Positions 24,132-32,589 of a stretch of 64,000 bases of DNA are shown here, one piece after another. Position numbers and translations under genes: made by a program. Source of the DNA: Micromonospora eburnea (lineage in GTDB: Bacteria > Actinomycetota > Actinomycetes > Mycobacteriales > Micromonosporaceae); contig NZ_FMHY01000002.1 in assembly GCF_900090225.1 (NCBI RefSeq), positions 5,580,001 through 5,644,000 on the forward strand, written 5' to 3'. The notes beneath the pieces were generated by a model that was not told the DNA's origin, did not search any database, and worked only from the letters and a program-made list of their open reading frames with translations. The number at the start of each line of letters is the position of its first letter. Position 1 is the first letter of the stretch.

Positions 24132-25004
24132 ATGGGCGTACCGACGGGACGGGTCGACACGATCGTGCTGATCCACGGACTCTGGATGACCTCGCGCAGC
24201 TGGGAGAACTGGGCCGACCGGTACGCGGCCCGCGGCTTCCGGGTGCTCACCCCCGCCTGGCCCGGCATGGACCGGGAGGTCGAGGAGCTGCGGGCGGATC
24301 CGACGCCGATCGCCGGGCAGCGGATCGCCGACATCACCGACCACTACGCCCGGGTCATCCGGGACCTGCCCCGGCCACCGATCATCATGGGCCACTCGAT
24401 CGGGGGCCTGATCACGCAGCTGTTGCTCGACCGGAAGCTCGGCGCCGCCGGGGTCGCCGTGCACAGCGCCCCGGTCCGGGGAGTGCTGCGGCTGCCGCTG
24501 AGCACGCTGCGCTCCGGGTTCTCCATCCTGCACAGCCCGGCCAACCGGCACCGCGCGGTGCCGTTCACCGCCGAGGACTTCCGGTACGCGTTCGGCAACA
24601 CGATGAGCCAGCAGGAGTCGGACGCGGCCTGGGAGCGGTACGCCGTACCCGGGGCCGGTCGCGTCCTGTTCGAGATGGCGTTCGCCAACCTGAACCCGGA
24701 GTCGGCCGCGGAGATCGACAAGAAGCGGGACCAACGGGCCCCGCTGCTGCTCACGGCCGGCGGCGCCGACCACGTCATGCCGCCCTCGGTAATCTCCGCC
24801 AACGCCAGCCTCTACCGGGGCTCGACCGCGATCACCGGATACCGCTGCAACCCCGGTCGGTCGCATTTCGCGCTGGGCGAGCCGGGGTGGGAGGAGGAGG
24901 CCGACTTCGCGCTGGAGTGGGCGGTCGAGGCGGCGAACGAATTCTCGCCGACCGTGGTCAGCCAGGCCCCTGGCCGCCGCCGGCCCTCGCCCAACCACCG
25001 CTGA
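24132..25004 (+). CDS. Alpha/beta hydrolase
   Basis: 290 residues, GGAGGT upstream. The fold is clear from VLIHGLWMTSRSWENWADRYAARGFRVL, the nucleophile elbow PPIIMGHSIGGLITQLLL (Ser in GHSIGG), and the late strands PLLLTAGGADHVMPPSV (Asp) and NPGRSHFALGEPGWEE (His). All three catalytic residues are present. The substrate is unknown; an esterase, lipase or haloalkane-like activity is possible. It follows the TetR gene by 59 bases in the same direction and may be part of the same drug-response unit. Confidence 0.88.
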   Translation: MGVPTGRVDTIVLIHGLWMTSRSWENWADRYAARGFRVLTPAWPGMDREVEELRADPTPIAGQRIADITDHYARVIRDLPRPPIIMGHSIGGLITQLLLDRKLGAAGVAVHSAPVRGVLRLPLSTLRSGFSILHSPANRHRAVPFTAEDFRYAFGNTMSQQESDAAWERYAVPGAGRVLFEMAFANLNPESAAEIDKKRDQRAPLLLTAGGADHVMPPSVISANASLYRGSTAITGYRCNPGRSHFALGEPGWEEEADFALEWAVEAANEFSPTVVSQAPGRRRPSPNHR

Positions 25005-25211
25005 CGCGGCAGGCCCGGCTGAGAACCTGGAGGCTCCCGGCCCCGCCGGGGCCAATGCGAGCGCGTCCAGGGCCGGCAGCAGCGCGGACCCCCCGGTTTC
25101 CCAGCAAGATCTACGAGGGAACGGCGACGCCCACCGGATGCGGCGCGGAGCACATCGAGACTCGCGGCCGGCGTGTTTGACAGCGATCATCCGCGACAAC
25201 AGGATTGGCCG

Positions 25212-25919
25212 ATGTTCCCCGACGAGTTGAGGTCTCGGGCGCAGGCGCAGCGCGCGGCCGGACGGACCCCGATGCAGATGGCCCGAAGGCTGGACGCTCC
25301 CCGAGCCCCGGTCGATCCGCTGGTCCGGGGCGTCGCCGTCAACCGGCCGGACCCGCTCGGCTTCGGGGAGCTGCCGCTCATCGGGTGCTGGGTCAATCCA
25401 GGGTGGAGCAACGGCCTGATCATCGAGGACCGGCCCGCCGACTGGATCGACCCCGGCGCTCCGCGGCACGACTCCGGCGGCCTGACCGGCATCGTGGTCG
25501 CGCGACAGGACGACCGGGGGATCAGTCTGGCCGGTTTCCTGGTGGACACGTACTGCCTCGGGGCGAAGAACGCGGTGCCGCCGACCAGGCTGGACCAGTA
25601 CGACATGCCCTTCTTCGTCGCGGAGTTCTTCGGCGCGTACCCCGATCCGCCGATGCGCGCCCCCATCGACCTGGCCCGGAACCTCGTCTGCGGTGCCGTC
25701 GACTTCGCCCGGCGGCTCGGCTTCGAACCGCACCAGGACTACGACTCGGCGGTCGGCCACCTCGGGGCGTGGCAGCCACCCGGCCGCATCAGGTTCGGCC
25801 GACACGGCCGACCACTGTTCATCCAGGGTCCGCACGACAACGCCGGCCGCATCATCCAGACCCTCGACCGCTCGGTGGGCGCGGGCAACTACGAGTACGC
25901 CCTCGTCGCCGGCGGATAG
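25212..25919 (+). CDS. Conserved hypothetical protein
   Basis: About 235 residues from the ATG at 25212; an ATG at 25173 would add 13 residues. The protein starts with a Pro/Arg-rich, variable part. The conserved-looking core is LTGIVVARQDDRGISLAGFLVDTYCLGAKNAVP, then IDLARNLVCGAVDFARRLGFEPHQDYDSAVGHLG and IRFGRHGRPLFIQGPHDNAGRIIQTLDRSVG. The pattern of a short strand with DxYCLGxK and a helix with GxxxFARxLGFEPH is seen in uncharacterised bacterial proteins often fused to SEC-C or TPR segments. No catalytic site is evident and I do not assign a function. The upstream 207 bases carry no clear promoter. Confidence 0.6.
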   Translation: MFPDELRSRAQAQRAAGRTPMQMARRLDAPRAPVDPLVRGVAVNRPDPLGFGELPLIGCWVNPGWSNGLIIEDRPADWIDPGAPRHDSGGLTGIVVARQDDRGISLAGFLVDTYCLGAKNAVPPTRLDQYDMPFFVAEFFGAYPDPPMRAPIDLARNLVCGAVDFARRLGFEPHQDYDSAVGHLGAWQPPGRIRFGRHGRPLFIQGPHDNAGRIIQTLDRSVGAGNYEYALVAGG

Positions 25920-25989
25920 CGTCGATCGTTCCGGGCCCGAGCCGGCCCCCTGGCGGGGTGCCGGTGCGGGAGTCCAGTGAGGTGATCAG

Positions 25990-26400
25990 GTGCAGTTGGA
26001 CGGCTTCGTGCTCGACCACATCCCGGCGGGCACCGGCGAGTCGACCGAGGACTTCAGCTACGAATGGGACGACGTGGCGTTCACCTCCCGGGTGTGGGAA
26101 CGGGAGGTCGACGGCGGCCACCAGGTCGACCTGCAGGTGCTGGTGCTGCGCGGGCCGCGGCTGGCCACCGCCACCGCCCTGCGGGACTTCCTCGCCGAAT
26201 ATCACGAGCGCGACCCCGGCACCTGGGCACTGAGCGATTTCCAGCCGGGCGGGGCGACCGCCTTCATCGGCGAGAACGAGGCGTTCTGGCTGGTCGAGCC
26301 CGGGGTGGCGGTGCAGGTGAGGTCCCCGACCGGCCGGTTCGGCGCCGACGAGCTGCGAGCGACGGCGCTGGGCGTACGGCCGGCCGGGCCGGGCGGGTAA
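25990..26400 (+). CDS. Small hypothetical protein
   Basis: 136 residues from a GTG at 25990. It has alternating strands and helices: QLDGFVLDHIPAGTGES, EWDDVAFTSRVWEREVDGG, VDLQVLVLRGPRLATATALRDFLAEYHERDPG and FIGENEAFWLVEPGVAVQVRS. No signal peptide, transmembrane helix or known catalytic motif is visible. It may be related to small actinobacterial immunity-like or DUF-type proteins, but I do not recognise it. Its last codons lie in the first copy of a 23-bp tandem repeat. Confidence 0.5.
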   Translation: MQLDGFVLDHIPAGTGESTEDFSYEWDDVAFTSRVWEREVDGGHQVDLQVLVLRGPRLATATALRDFLAEYHERDPGTWALSDFQPGGATAFIGENEAFWLVEPGVAVQVRSPTGRFGADELRATALGVRPAGPGG

Positions 26401-26463
26401 GCGTCACCGGGCCGGGCGGGTGAGCGGCACCGGGCCGGGCGGGTGAGCGGCACCGGGCCGCGG
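26385..26463 (+). repeat. 23-bp tandem repeat, about 3.4 copies
   Basis: The unit CGGGCCGGGCGGGTGAGCGGCAC is present at 26385-26407 (with changes), 26408-26430 and 26431-26453, plus a partial copy. The first unit contains the stop codon of the preceding gene. It looks like a slippage-prone minisatellite and might vary between isolates. Confidence 0.9.
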
Positions 26464-26505
26464 TCACGGCCCGCCACGAGGCCCCGCGCTCCGATCGCCC
26501 TGAAC

Positions 26506-26519
26506 GGGACCATCCGCCC
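26506..26519 (+). promoter_or_regulatory. Possible DosR/DevR-like box
   Basis: GGGACCATCCGCCC matches about 10 of 14 positions of the GGGACTWWAGTCCC palindrome bound by hypoxia regulators DosR/DevR. It lies 37 bases before a gene whose mycobacterial relative Rv2625c is in the DosR regulon, and that context is the main support. Confidence 0.3.
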
Positions 26520-26555
26520 TGGCATGGGTCCGCGATCGGCGGGTATGACGGGAGC

Positions 26556-27698
26556 ATGAGGGCGAGCTTCCGGCTTGGCCGGATCGCGGGCGTACCCATC
26601 GGGGTCAACTGGAGCGTCCTGGTCATCTTCGTACTGATCGCCTGGGCGCTCTCGGCCAGCCTGTTCCCACACTCGTACCCCGGCCATTCGACCTTCGCGT
26701 ACGTGGTGGCGGGGCTGGCCGCGGCCGTGGTGTTCTTCCTCGGTCTGCTCGCTCACGAGGTGGCGCACGCGGTGATCGCCAAGCGCAACGGGATCGACGT
26801 CGAGAGCATCACGCTCTGGCTCTTCGGTGGGGTGTCCGAGCTGAAGGGCGAGGCGCGGGACCCGGGCGCCGAGTTGCGGATCGCCGGGGTCGGGCCGCTG
26901 GTGAGCCTGCTGATCGGGATCTTCTTCGGCGTGATCGCCGCGCTGGTCAGCCTCGGCGGTACGCGCGGCCTGCTGGTCGGGGCGCTGTCCTGGCTGGCCG
27001 GCATCAACGTGCTGCTGGCGATCTTCAACGTGTTGCCGGCCGCCCCCCTCGACGGCGGGCGACTGCTGCGCGCCGCGGTCTGGAAGGCCACCGGGGACCG
27101 GACGAAGGCGTCGGTGGTGGCCGCCCGTGCCGGTTGGGCGCTCGGCGTCGTGCTGATCATCATCGGGTTCTGGCGGTTCGTGGCCGGCGCCGGGTTCGGC
27201 GGGCTCTGGCTGGCGCTGATCGGCTGGTTCCTGATCGGGGCCGCCAGCATGGAGGAACGCCAGGCCCGGATGGGCAGCGCGCTGCGCGGCGTACGCGTCG
27301 CCGACGTGATGACCCCGCAGCCGCAGACCGCCTCCGGGGAGATGACCGTCGCCGACTTCGTGGACCACTACCTGTTCGCGTACCGGCACACGGCGCTGCC
27401 GCTCACCGAAGACGGGCGGCCGGTCGGCCTGGTCACCCTCGACCGGGTACGCGGCATCCCGCCCGACCGGCGGGAGTCCACCACGCTGGCCGAGGTGTCG
27501 TGCCAGGCCGGCGACCTGGTGCTCGCCAACCCGGACGAGCAGCTCAGCGACCTGCTGCCCCGGCTCAGCGGGTGCGCCGACGGCCGAGCCCTGGTGGTGA
27601 CCGAACAGCGGCTGGTCGGGATCGTCTCCCCCAGCGACATCAGCCGCGCCGTGCAGCGGGGCAGCATGCGCGAGCAGATGGCCGCCGGACGCCGCTGA
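26556..27698 (+). CDS. Site-2 protease (M50) with C-terminal CBS pair
   Basis: 380 residues. Six hydrophobic segments carry the zinc site: LAHEVAHAVIAKRNGI (HExxH) and NVLPAAPLDGGRLLRAAVW (the N/PDG motif). The first ~35 residues (LGRIAGVPIGVNWSVLVIF) are the classical N-terminus. Residues 245-375 form a CBS pair (VADVMTPQPQTASGEMTV...LPLTEDGRPVGLVTLDRVRG and ALVVTEQRLVGIVSPSDISRAV) that probably senses adenylates. It is the Rip3/Rv2625c type: intramembrane cleavage of a signalling substrate under low-energy or hypoxic stress is inferred. The GGGAG is only one base from the ATG, so translation may be leaderless. Confidence 0.91.
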   Translation: MRASFRLGRIAGVPIGVNWSVLVIFVLIAWALSASLFPHSYPGHSTFAYVVAGLAAAVVFFLGLLAHEVAHAVIAKRNGIDVESITLWLFGGVSELKGEARDPGAELRIAGVGPLVSLLIGIFFGVIAALVSLGGTRGLLVGALSWLAGINVLLAIFNVLPAAPLDGGRLLRAAVWKATGDRTKASVVAARAGWALGVVLIIIGFWRFVAGAGFGGLWLALIGWFLIGAASMEERQARMGSALRGVRVADVMTPQPQTASGEMTVADFVDHYLFAYRHTALPLTEDGRPVGLVTLDRVRGIPPDRRESTTLAEVSCQAGDLVLANPDEQLSDLLPRLSGCADGRALVVTEQRLVGIVSPSDISRAVQRGSMREQMAAGRR

Positions 27699-27828
27699 GC
27701 GCGGTGTTCACCCGCCGGGTTGGCGCTGCCGTCGGGCCCGCGTGGCTCGGTGCGCGCTTCGTTGCCGGCATCAGGTCCAGAGCGGGCGAGAGCCGTACCG
27801 TGCCGGGCGACCGGTCGGGAACGGACCG

Positions 27829-29061
27829 TCAGGACCGCGGAAAGTAGCGGTCCAGCTCATCGGTGCGGAACTTCCCAGCCGGATCGAGGTCACGCAGCAG
27901 GGCCCGGAAGTCGTCGTGGCGGGGGTACGTCGCGGCCGGGTCGCGCCCGAAGAGCTTGCCCCAGTGCGGGCGCGGCGCGAACGGGGCCAGCCGCTCCTCC
28001 ACCTCGGCGAGCACCGGGGCCACGGCTGCCGGGTCGCCGATCCAGGTGAAGTGGACCGCCAGGCTGTCCCGGTCGTGGTTCGGGCTGAGCCAGAGCGTGT
28101 CCGCGGCGACCGTACGCAGCTCGCACACCTGGAGCACCGCGGCGATCCGGTCGGCGGCGGGGTCGAGCGCGGCGAGCGCGTCGGTGGCCGCCGCGCGCGG
28201 CAGGTGCCACTCCGACTGGAGTTCGTCGCCGCTGCTCGGGGTGAAGCCGAGCCGGAAGTGCGGCAGCCGCTCGTACCACGCCCCGGGCTCGCCGAGCTGG
28301 GCGGTGCAGTGCTCCGCCGGCATCCCGGGCACCGGATGGCAGGGCGCGTCGGCGGCGACGGTGCCCAGCCAGTCCGCCGGGAGGGGCGGCTCGTCGGCCC
28401 GCTGCTTGACCCACACCTGGTCCAGCCGCGACGAGCGCCAACGGGTGAAGACGGAGACGCTGTACGCCGCGTCGCAGGCGGCGTCGAGCGCGGCGCGGGG
28501 CAGCCCGAACCGGACGTACTGCCGGACGTCGAAGGTGGGCACCACGTCGAGGGTGACCCGGGTGACCACGCCCAGCGCGCCGAGGTTGACCACCATCCCG
28601 GCGAACCGCGGGTCGCCGCGATCCACGGTGAGCAGGTCGCCGTCGGCGGTGACCAGTTCCAGGGCGGCCACGGCGGTGGCCAGGTTGCCGTGGGCCGCAC
28701 CCGATCCGTGGGTGGCGGTGGCGACCGCGCCGGCCACCGAGATGTGCGGCAGCGAGGCGAGGTTGGCCAACGCGTACCCGTCGGCGTGCAGGCGGGTGGC
28801 GACGTCGCCGTAGCGCAGGCCGGCGGCGACGGTGACCGTGCCGCGGTCGCGGTCCAGCGCGACGGTGGGGGCCAGCCCGGCCACCGAGACCAGCTCCCCG
28901 GTGGTGTCGCCGAGCCGGTTGAACGAGTGCCCGGTGCCCACCGCCCGGATCCGGCCCGCCCCGGCGACCAGCTTGCGCAGCTCGTCGATGCTGGACGGCT
29001 CGTGCCGCGCCCGGGCGGCGTACCGGACGTTGCCGGCCCAGTTGCTGCCGACCCCGGTCAT
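27829..29061 (-). CDS. xyoA: FAD-dependent alditol oxidase (AldO/xylitol oxidase type)
   Basis: 410 residues from the ATG at 29061. It reads along its length like Streptomyces AldO: NWAGNVRYAARAR at the N-terminus, GTGHSFNRLGD with the His that covalently binds FAD, LPHISVAGAVATATHGSG, PHFRLGFTPSSGDELQSEW, and the C-terminal RPHWGKLFG. AldO-type enzymes oxidise the terminal CH2OH of xylitol, sorbitol and similar polyols to the aldose with oxygen, making hydrogen peroxide. Its start overlaps the stop of the upstream membrane protein (ATGA), so the two form an operon. Confidence 0.91.
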   Translation of the reverse strand: MTGVGSNWAGNVRYAARARHEPSSIDELRKLVAGAGRIRAVGTGHSFNRLGDTTGELVSVAGLAPTVALDRDRGTVTVAAGLRYGDVATRLHADGYALANLASLPHISVAGAVATATHGSGAAHGNLATAVAALELVTADGDLLTVDRGDPRFAGMVVNLGALGVVTRVTLDVVPTFDVRQYVRFGLPRAALDAACDAAYSVSVFTRWRSSRLDQVWVKQRADEPPLPADWLGTVAADAPCHPVPGMPAEHCTAQLGEPGAWYERLPHFRLGFTPSSGDELQSEWHLPRAAATDALAALDPAADRIAAVLQVCELRTVAADTLWLSPNHDRDSLAVHFTWIGDPAAVAPVLAEVEERLAPFAPRPHWGKLFGRDPAATYPRHDDFRALLRDLDPAGKFRTDELDRYFPRS

Positions 29062-29543
29062 GCGGCCGCCTCCTGCTGACGGTTGGTGTGCGGGGTACGC
29101 GCGTCGGTGAAGCGGCCACCGGAGTACCGGGTCAGCGCCGCCACCACCTCGTCGGGGCGCTCGCGTACCTGGGTGAGGTTGAGCAGTTCGACGGCGGGCC
29201 GCCCGTCGCCCGGGTGTCGCGCGGTGGTCGGCGGGCCCGGCGGCGGGCCGGCGGCGGGCACCCCGACCAGCCGGGCCGCGTCGTCGAGGGCGAGCGCGTC
29301 GAACTGCTCCCACCGGTACGTCCCACGCAGGCCCGGGCGGCGCACCTCCAGCCCTTCCGGCCCGATGACGAAGCGGAACGGCCGCGCCGCGCCGACCAGC
29401 ACCGCGCCGCCGACCACGATGACGCCGAGGGCCGCCAGCATCTGCAGCAGGGCGCCCTCGCCGGCCACGGCGAGCACCATCATCCCGCCGGCCACGCAGG
29501 CGACGGCCAGTGGCAGCGCGCCGCGGCTGCGGTGCAACTCCAT
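29058..29543 (-). CDS. Membrane protein with PH-like domain, unknown function
   Basis: 161 residues from the ATG at 29543 (GGGGG eight bases upstream). Two hydrophobic segments at about 10-30 and 34-52 form a hairpin, followed by FRFVIGPEGLEVRRPGLRGTYRWEQFDALALDD, a beta-rich stretch like the bacterial PH (bPH/YdbT-type) or DUF domains found on short membrane proteins. The remainder is Pro-rich with RPAVELLNLTQVRERPDEVVAALTRYSGG. It is translationally coupled to the alditol oxidase, whose activity it could tether, but this is a guess. Confidence 0.65.
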   Translation of the reverse strand: MELHRSRGALPLAVACVAGGMMVLAVAGEGALLQMLAALGVIVVGGAVLVGAARPFRFVIGPEGLEVRRPGLRGTYRWEQFDALALDDAARLVGVPAAGPPPGPPTTARHPGDGRPAVELLNLTQVRERPDEVVAALTRYSGGRFTDARTPHTNRQQEAAA

Positions 29544-29712
29544 GTCGTGCCCCCGATCCTGTGCCGTGGTCCGGGGTGCATCATGCACCACGGTGTCAAG
29601 GCAGGGGCTGCGGGCGCCGGCGGTGGCGCGAAGGGTCGGGCCCGTGGTCGATGCCTCCCGGTCGAGGTGGCATTCGCCCGCTTGTATTCCTTGATAGGCA
29701 TATGAGCGGTGA

Positions 29713-29826
29713 GGCATATTGGGCGTACGCCCGCTACGGGCCGTGAACGACTGGCTCGGGCCGTACCGACGGATGTGGACGGACCACCTCGACGCCCTGG
29801 AGCGCCATCTCGACAGTCAGGAGTGA
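29713..29826 (+). pseudogene. C-terminal remnant of an ArsR-family regulator
   Basis: An open frame from 29713 reads through VNDWLGPYRRMWTDHL and DALERHLDSQE to a TGA at 29824. This is the typical last helix of ArsR regulators that precede SRPBCC genes (family tail ...WLxPYRxxWxxxLDxLExHLD). The upstream ~80 codons with the winged helix are missing; a stop at 29710 closes the frame. The SRPBCC gene follows 2 bases later, as it would after an intact arsR. A tiny ORF of 14 codons (29702-29746) overlaps its GTG. The deletion could have put the SRPBCC gene under a new promoter. Confidence 0.6.
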
Positions 29827-29828
29827 CG

Positions 29829-30386
29829 ATGGACCGTGACAGCTTCCGCCCCGGCCCGCTCGCCGAGGTCGCCCGCGTACCGGCCGGAGACCGGTGGGAC
29901 CTGGTGTTCGTCCGGGACCTGCGACACCCGCCGGAGAAGGTGTGGGCCGCGCTGACCGAGCCCGACCGGCTCGCCCAGTGGGCGCCCTTCCTCGCCAGCC
30001 GCGACCTCGGCACGCCCGGGGACGCCACGCTCGGCGCGCTCGACGGCGAGCGGCGCTTCGAGGCGCCCGCGACCGTGCTCCGCGCCGAGCGACCGGTGCT
30101 GCTCGAATACACCTGGGGTGACGACATGCTGCGCTGGGAGTTGAGCCCGAGCGACGCAGGCACCCGGCTGACCCTGCGGCACCGGATCGGCATGCCCGAC
30201 CTCGCCCCGATGACGGCCGCCGGCTGGCACCTCTGCCTGGACGTCGCCAGCCACCTGCTCGACGGCGACCCGGTCGGCCCGATCCGCGGCGCCGAGGCGA
30301 AGGACTTCGGCTGGGAGCGGCTGCGCGACGCGTACGCCGAACGGCTCGGGCAGGCCCCCGCGGGTGAGCCCGGCGGACTAGCCTGA
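29829..30386 (+). CDS. SRPBCC (AHSA1/polyketide-cyclase-like) protein
   Basis: 185 residues from the ATG at 29829. The fold follows FVRDLRHPPEKVWAALTEPDRLAQWAPF, then LDGERRFEAPATVLRAERPVLLEYTWGDDMLRWEL, TRLTLRHRIGMPDL and the C-terminal helix GWHLCLDVASHLLDG, which are AHSA1-like. In related operons an ArsR regulator precedes this protein; here only a fragment of that regulator is left. The molecular role is likely ligand binding or a chaperone-like activity. No catalytic residue is evident. Confidence 0.85.
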   Translation: MDRDSFRPGPLAEVARVPAGDRWDLVFVRDLRHPPEKVWAALTEPDRLAQWAPFLASRDLGTPGDATLGALDGERRFEAPATVLRAERPVLLEYTWGDDMLRWELSPSDAGTRLTLRHRIGMPDLAPMTAAGWHLCLDVASHLLDGDPVGPIRGAEAKDFGWERLRDAYAERLGQAPAGEPGGLA

Positions 30387-30389
30387 GGC

Positions 30390-31046
30390 GTGACCTCGAC
30401 AGCCGTCTCCATCCACGGGCTCGGGGTGGCCTTCGGCGCCCGGCCCGTGCTCCAGGACGTCGACCTGACCGTGGCCGTCGGTGCCGCGCTCTGCCTCACC
30501 GGAGACAACGGCGCCGGCAAGACCACCCTGCTCCGCTGCGTCACCGGCCTCGTCGAGCCGGACGCCGGGACAGTACGGGTCTTCGGGCAGCGGCCCGACG
30601 AGACGGCAACGTTCTGGCGGCGGGTCGCCACCACGGTCGAGCAGCCGAGCTGGTATCCGGGCCTGACCGTCCGCGAGCACGTCGAACTGGTCCGGCTGGC
30701 CAACGGCGCCGACCCGGGCGACGGCCGGATCGACCACCTCTTCACCGCGCTGGGGCTGCATCCGCTCGCGGACAGCACCCCCGACACCCTCTCCTCGGGC
30801 CAGCGACAGCGTCTGCTGCTCGCCGTCGTCCTGTCCCGGCCGAGTGAACTGCTGGTCCTCGACGAGCCCGAGCAGCGGCTCGACGCCGGCATCCGCCAGG
30901 TCGTCGTCGGGCAGTTGCGCGACTACCTGGACACCGGAGGCAGCATCCTGATGGCGAGCCACGACCCGACCCTGGTCGCCGCCGTGGGATGTCCCGTCCT
31001 TGCGCTCGACGGCGCGCCGACGCCGACCACCAGCGGCGCGGCGTGA
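30390..31046 (+). CDS. ABC transporter ATP-binding protein
   Basis: 218 residues from a GTG at 30390, 3 bases after the SRPBCC stop. Walker A is GDNGAGKTTLLRCVTGL, the signature is LSSGQRQRLLLAVVLSRP (not the canonical LSGGQ), Walker B is LLVLDEPEQRLDAG, and the H-loop is LMASHDP. It is short, with no C-terminal regulatory domain. Its stop overlaps the GTG of a large membrane protein (GTGA), the likely permease. The pair could be an ABC-2-like exporter; the substrate is unknown. Confidence 0.89.
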   Translation: MTSTAVSIHGLGVAFGARPVLQDVDLTVAVGAALCLTGDNGAGKTTLLRCVTGLVEPDAGTVRVFGQRPDETATFWRRVATTVEQPSWYPGLTVREHVELVRLANGADPGDGRIDHLFTALGLHPLADSTPDTLSSGQRQRLLLAVVLSRPSELLVLDEPEQRLDAGIRQVVVGQLRDYLDTGGSILMASHDPTLVAAVGCPVLALDGAPTPTTSGAA

Positions 31047-32584
31047 CCGCCCGGCTGGCCGGCGGCTCGGGCACGGACGAACTGCAGGCCTCGGCCGTCG
31101 AACTGCGCCGGTGGGTCCGCCGCCGACAGGCGTCCGCCGGTGGAGCCGTCTCGATGGGGACGGTGTACGTGGGGGTGCTGGCCGTCGCCATGGCGGTCGC
31201 GCTGTTCGGGCCGGAGTTGGGGCGTATCCTCTGGCCCGCCGCACCGATCGTCGACCCGGACCCGCTGGCGGTCGTCGCCCTGATCGGGGTCGGCGGCGCG
31301 GGCGGGTGGTTGGCGCTGCGTCGACTCGGTCCACTGGTCATCAGCCGCCCGGACGCCAGTTGGCTGCTCACCGCGCCCGTACGCCGGCGTGGGCTGCTGC
31401 TTCCGGCGCTGGTCCGCGCAGTGCTCGCCACCGCCGTCGTCGGGGTCGCCGTCGCCGTGGTCGGCGTCGGTCGACTCGCCGCCCGCCCGATCGACGGGGC
31501 GGCGCTGCTCGGCTGGGCGGCCCTGGGCGGCGCAGCGGGCATGCTGGTCGCGCTGGCCGCGGTGCGGGCCCAACGCGACCCGGGATGGGGCCACCGATGG
31601 GACCGGCCCGTCACCGCGCTGCTGCTCGGATCCGGCGCGTCGGCTCTGGTCGCCCCCGTGGCCCCGGCGCCGCCGATCGCCGCGCCCAGCGCCCCGATCC
31701 TGTGGGCTGCGGCGCTGGCGGCGGTCGCCGCCGCGGTCCTGGGCACCGCCGTCGCGGTACGCCGGCTCGACGACCTCTCCGGGCGGCGGTTGCGGGAGGC
31801 CTCGATCCTCGTCGGCTCCTACCGGGACGCCGCCTACACGGCCGAGCCCTCCTTCCTGTCCGATCTTCGGGAGCGCCGCTCGTGGCGGGGCCGTTCGCTC
31901 CGGTCGGCGCGGATACGCCGGCTACCCGGGCTCCCGATCGAGGCGATCCACGACCTGCTGGTGCTGCGACGCAAGCGACGCCGCCTCGGCTGGCTCACCG
32001 CTGCCGCGCTGCTCCCGGCGGCGCTCGCCGGCAGCCCGGGCTGGGTGCTCGTGCTGGCCCTGCTCGCCGGGGGCCTGAGCAGCGCCGACACCACGCTCGC
32101 CGCGGTACGTCGCGACTCGGCCCAACCGGCCCTGGTCCGGCTGCTGGGCCGCACCGGTCGCCAGGTCGTCGCCGCCCGACTCCTCGCGCCGGCGTTCCTG
32201 GCCGCCGCCTGGTCGGGGCTGGCGCTGGCCGCCCTGGGCCTGCGGTCCGACCTGCCACCCGGCCCGTGGTGGGCTCTGGGGTTGGCGGTCGGACCCGCCG
32301 TCGCCGTCGCCGCGCTGCGGCGGGCCCGGGCCCGACCGATCGACAACAGCATGCCGCTGGTCGACACCCCGATGGGCGCCTACCCGCCGGGGCCGCTGAT
32401 CTGGCTGCTCACCGGCCTGGATCTGCTGGTCGCCCTCACCCTGCCGACGGTCGCCGCGTTGCTCGGGAGCACCGGGTCGACCGTTCTCGGGTGGGGCTGG
32501 GTGCTGGCCCAGGCCGCGTTCTCCGCACTGGGCGTCGCGGCATACCTGGCGCTGACCACCGACCGGACCCGCGCGGCGGTCTGA
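31043..32584 (+). CDS. DUF6297-like multi-spanning membrane protein (probable permease)
   Basis: 513 residues from the GTG that overlaps the ATPase stop. About 12 hydrophobic segments are visible (for example TVYVGVLAVAMAVALFGPE, ALIGVGGAGGWLALRRLG, LLLPALVRAVLATAVVGVAV, LIWLLTGLDLLVALTLPTV). Between them are Arg-rich cytoplasmic loops (RRRLREASILVG-like and VLRRKRRRLGW). The N-terminal ELRRWVRRRQASAGG and VISRPDASWLLTAPVRRRGL patterns are those of actinobacterial DUF6297 proteins that pair with an ABC ATPase. The transported substance is unknown. Confidence 0.8.
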   Translation: MTARLAGGSGTDELQASAVELRRWVRRRQASAGGAVSMGTVYVGVLAVAMAVALFGPELGRILWPAAPIVDPDPLAVVALIGVGGAGGWLALRRLGPLVISRPDASWLLTAPVRRRGLLLPALVRAVLATAVVGVAVAVVGVGRLAARPIDGAALLGWAALGGAAGMLVALAAVRAQRDPGWGHRWDRPVTALLLGSGASALVAPVAPAPPIAAPSAPILWAAALAAVAAAVLGTAVAVRRLDDLSGRRLREASILVGSYRDAAYTAEPSFLSDLRERRSWRGRSLRSARIRRLPGLPIEAIHDLLVLRRKRRRLGWLTAAALLPAALAGSPGWVLVLALLAGGLSSADTTLAAVRRDSAQPALVRLLGRTGRQVVAARLLAPAFLAAAWSGLALAALGLRSDLPPGPWWALGLAVGPAVAVAALRRARARPIDNSMPLVDTPMGAYPPGPLIWLLTGLDLLVALTLPTVAALLGSTGSTVLGWGWVLAQAAFSALGVAAYLALTTDRTRAAV

Positions 32585-32589
32585 CCAAC

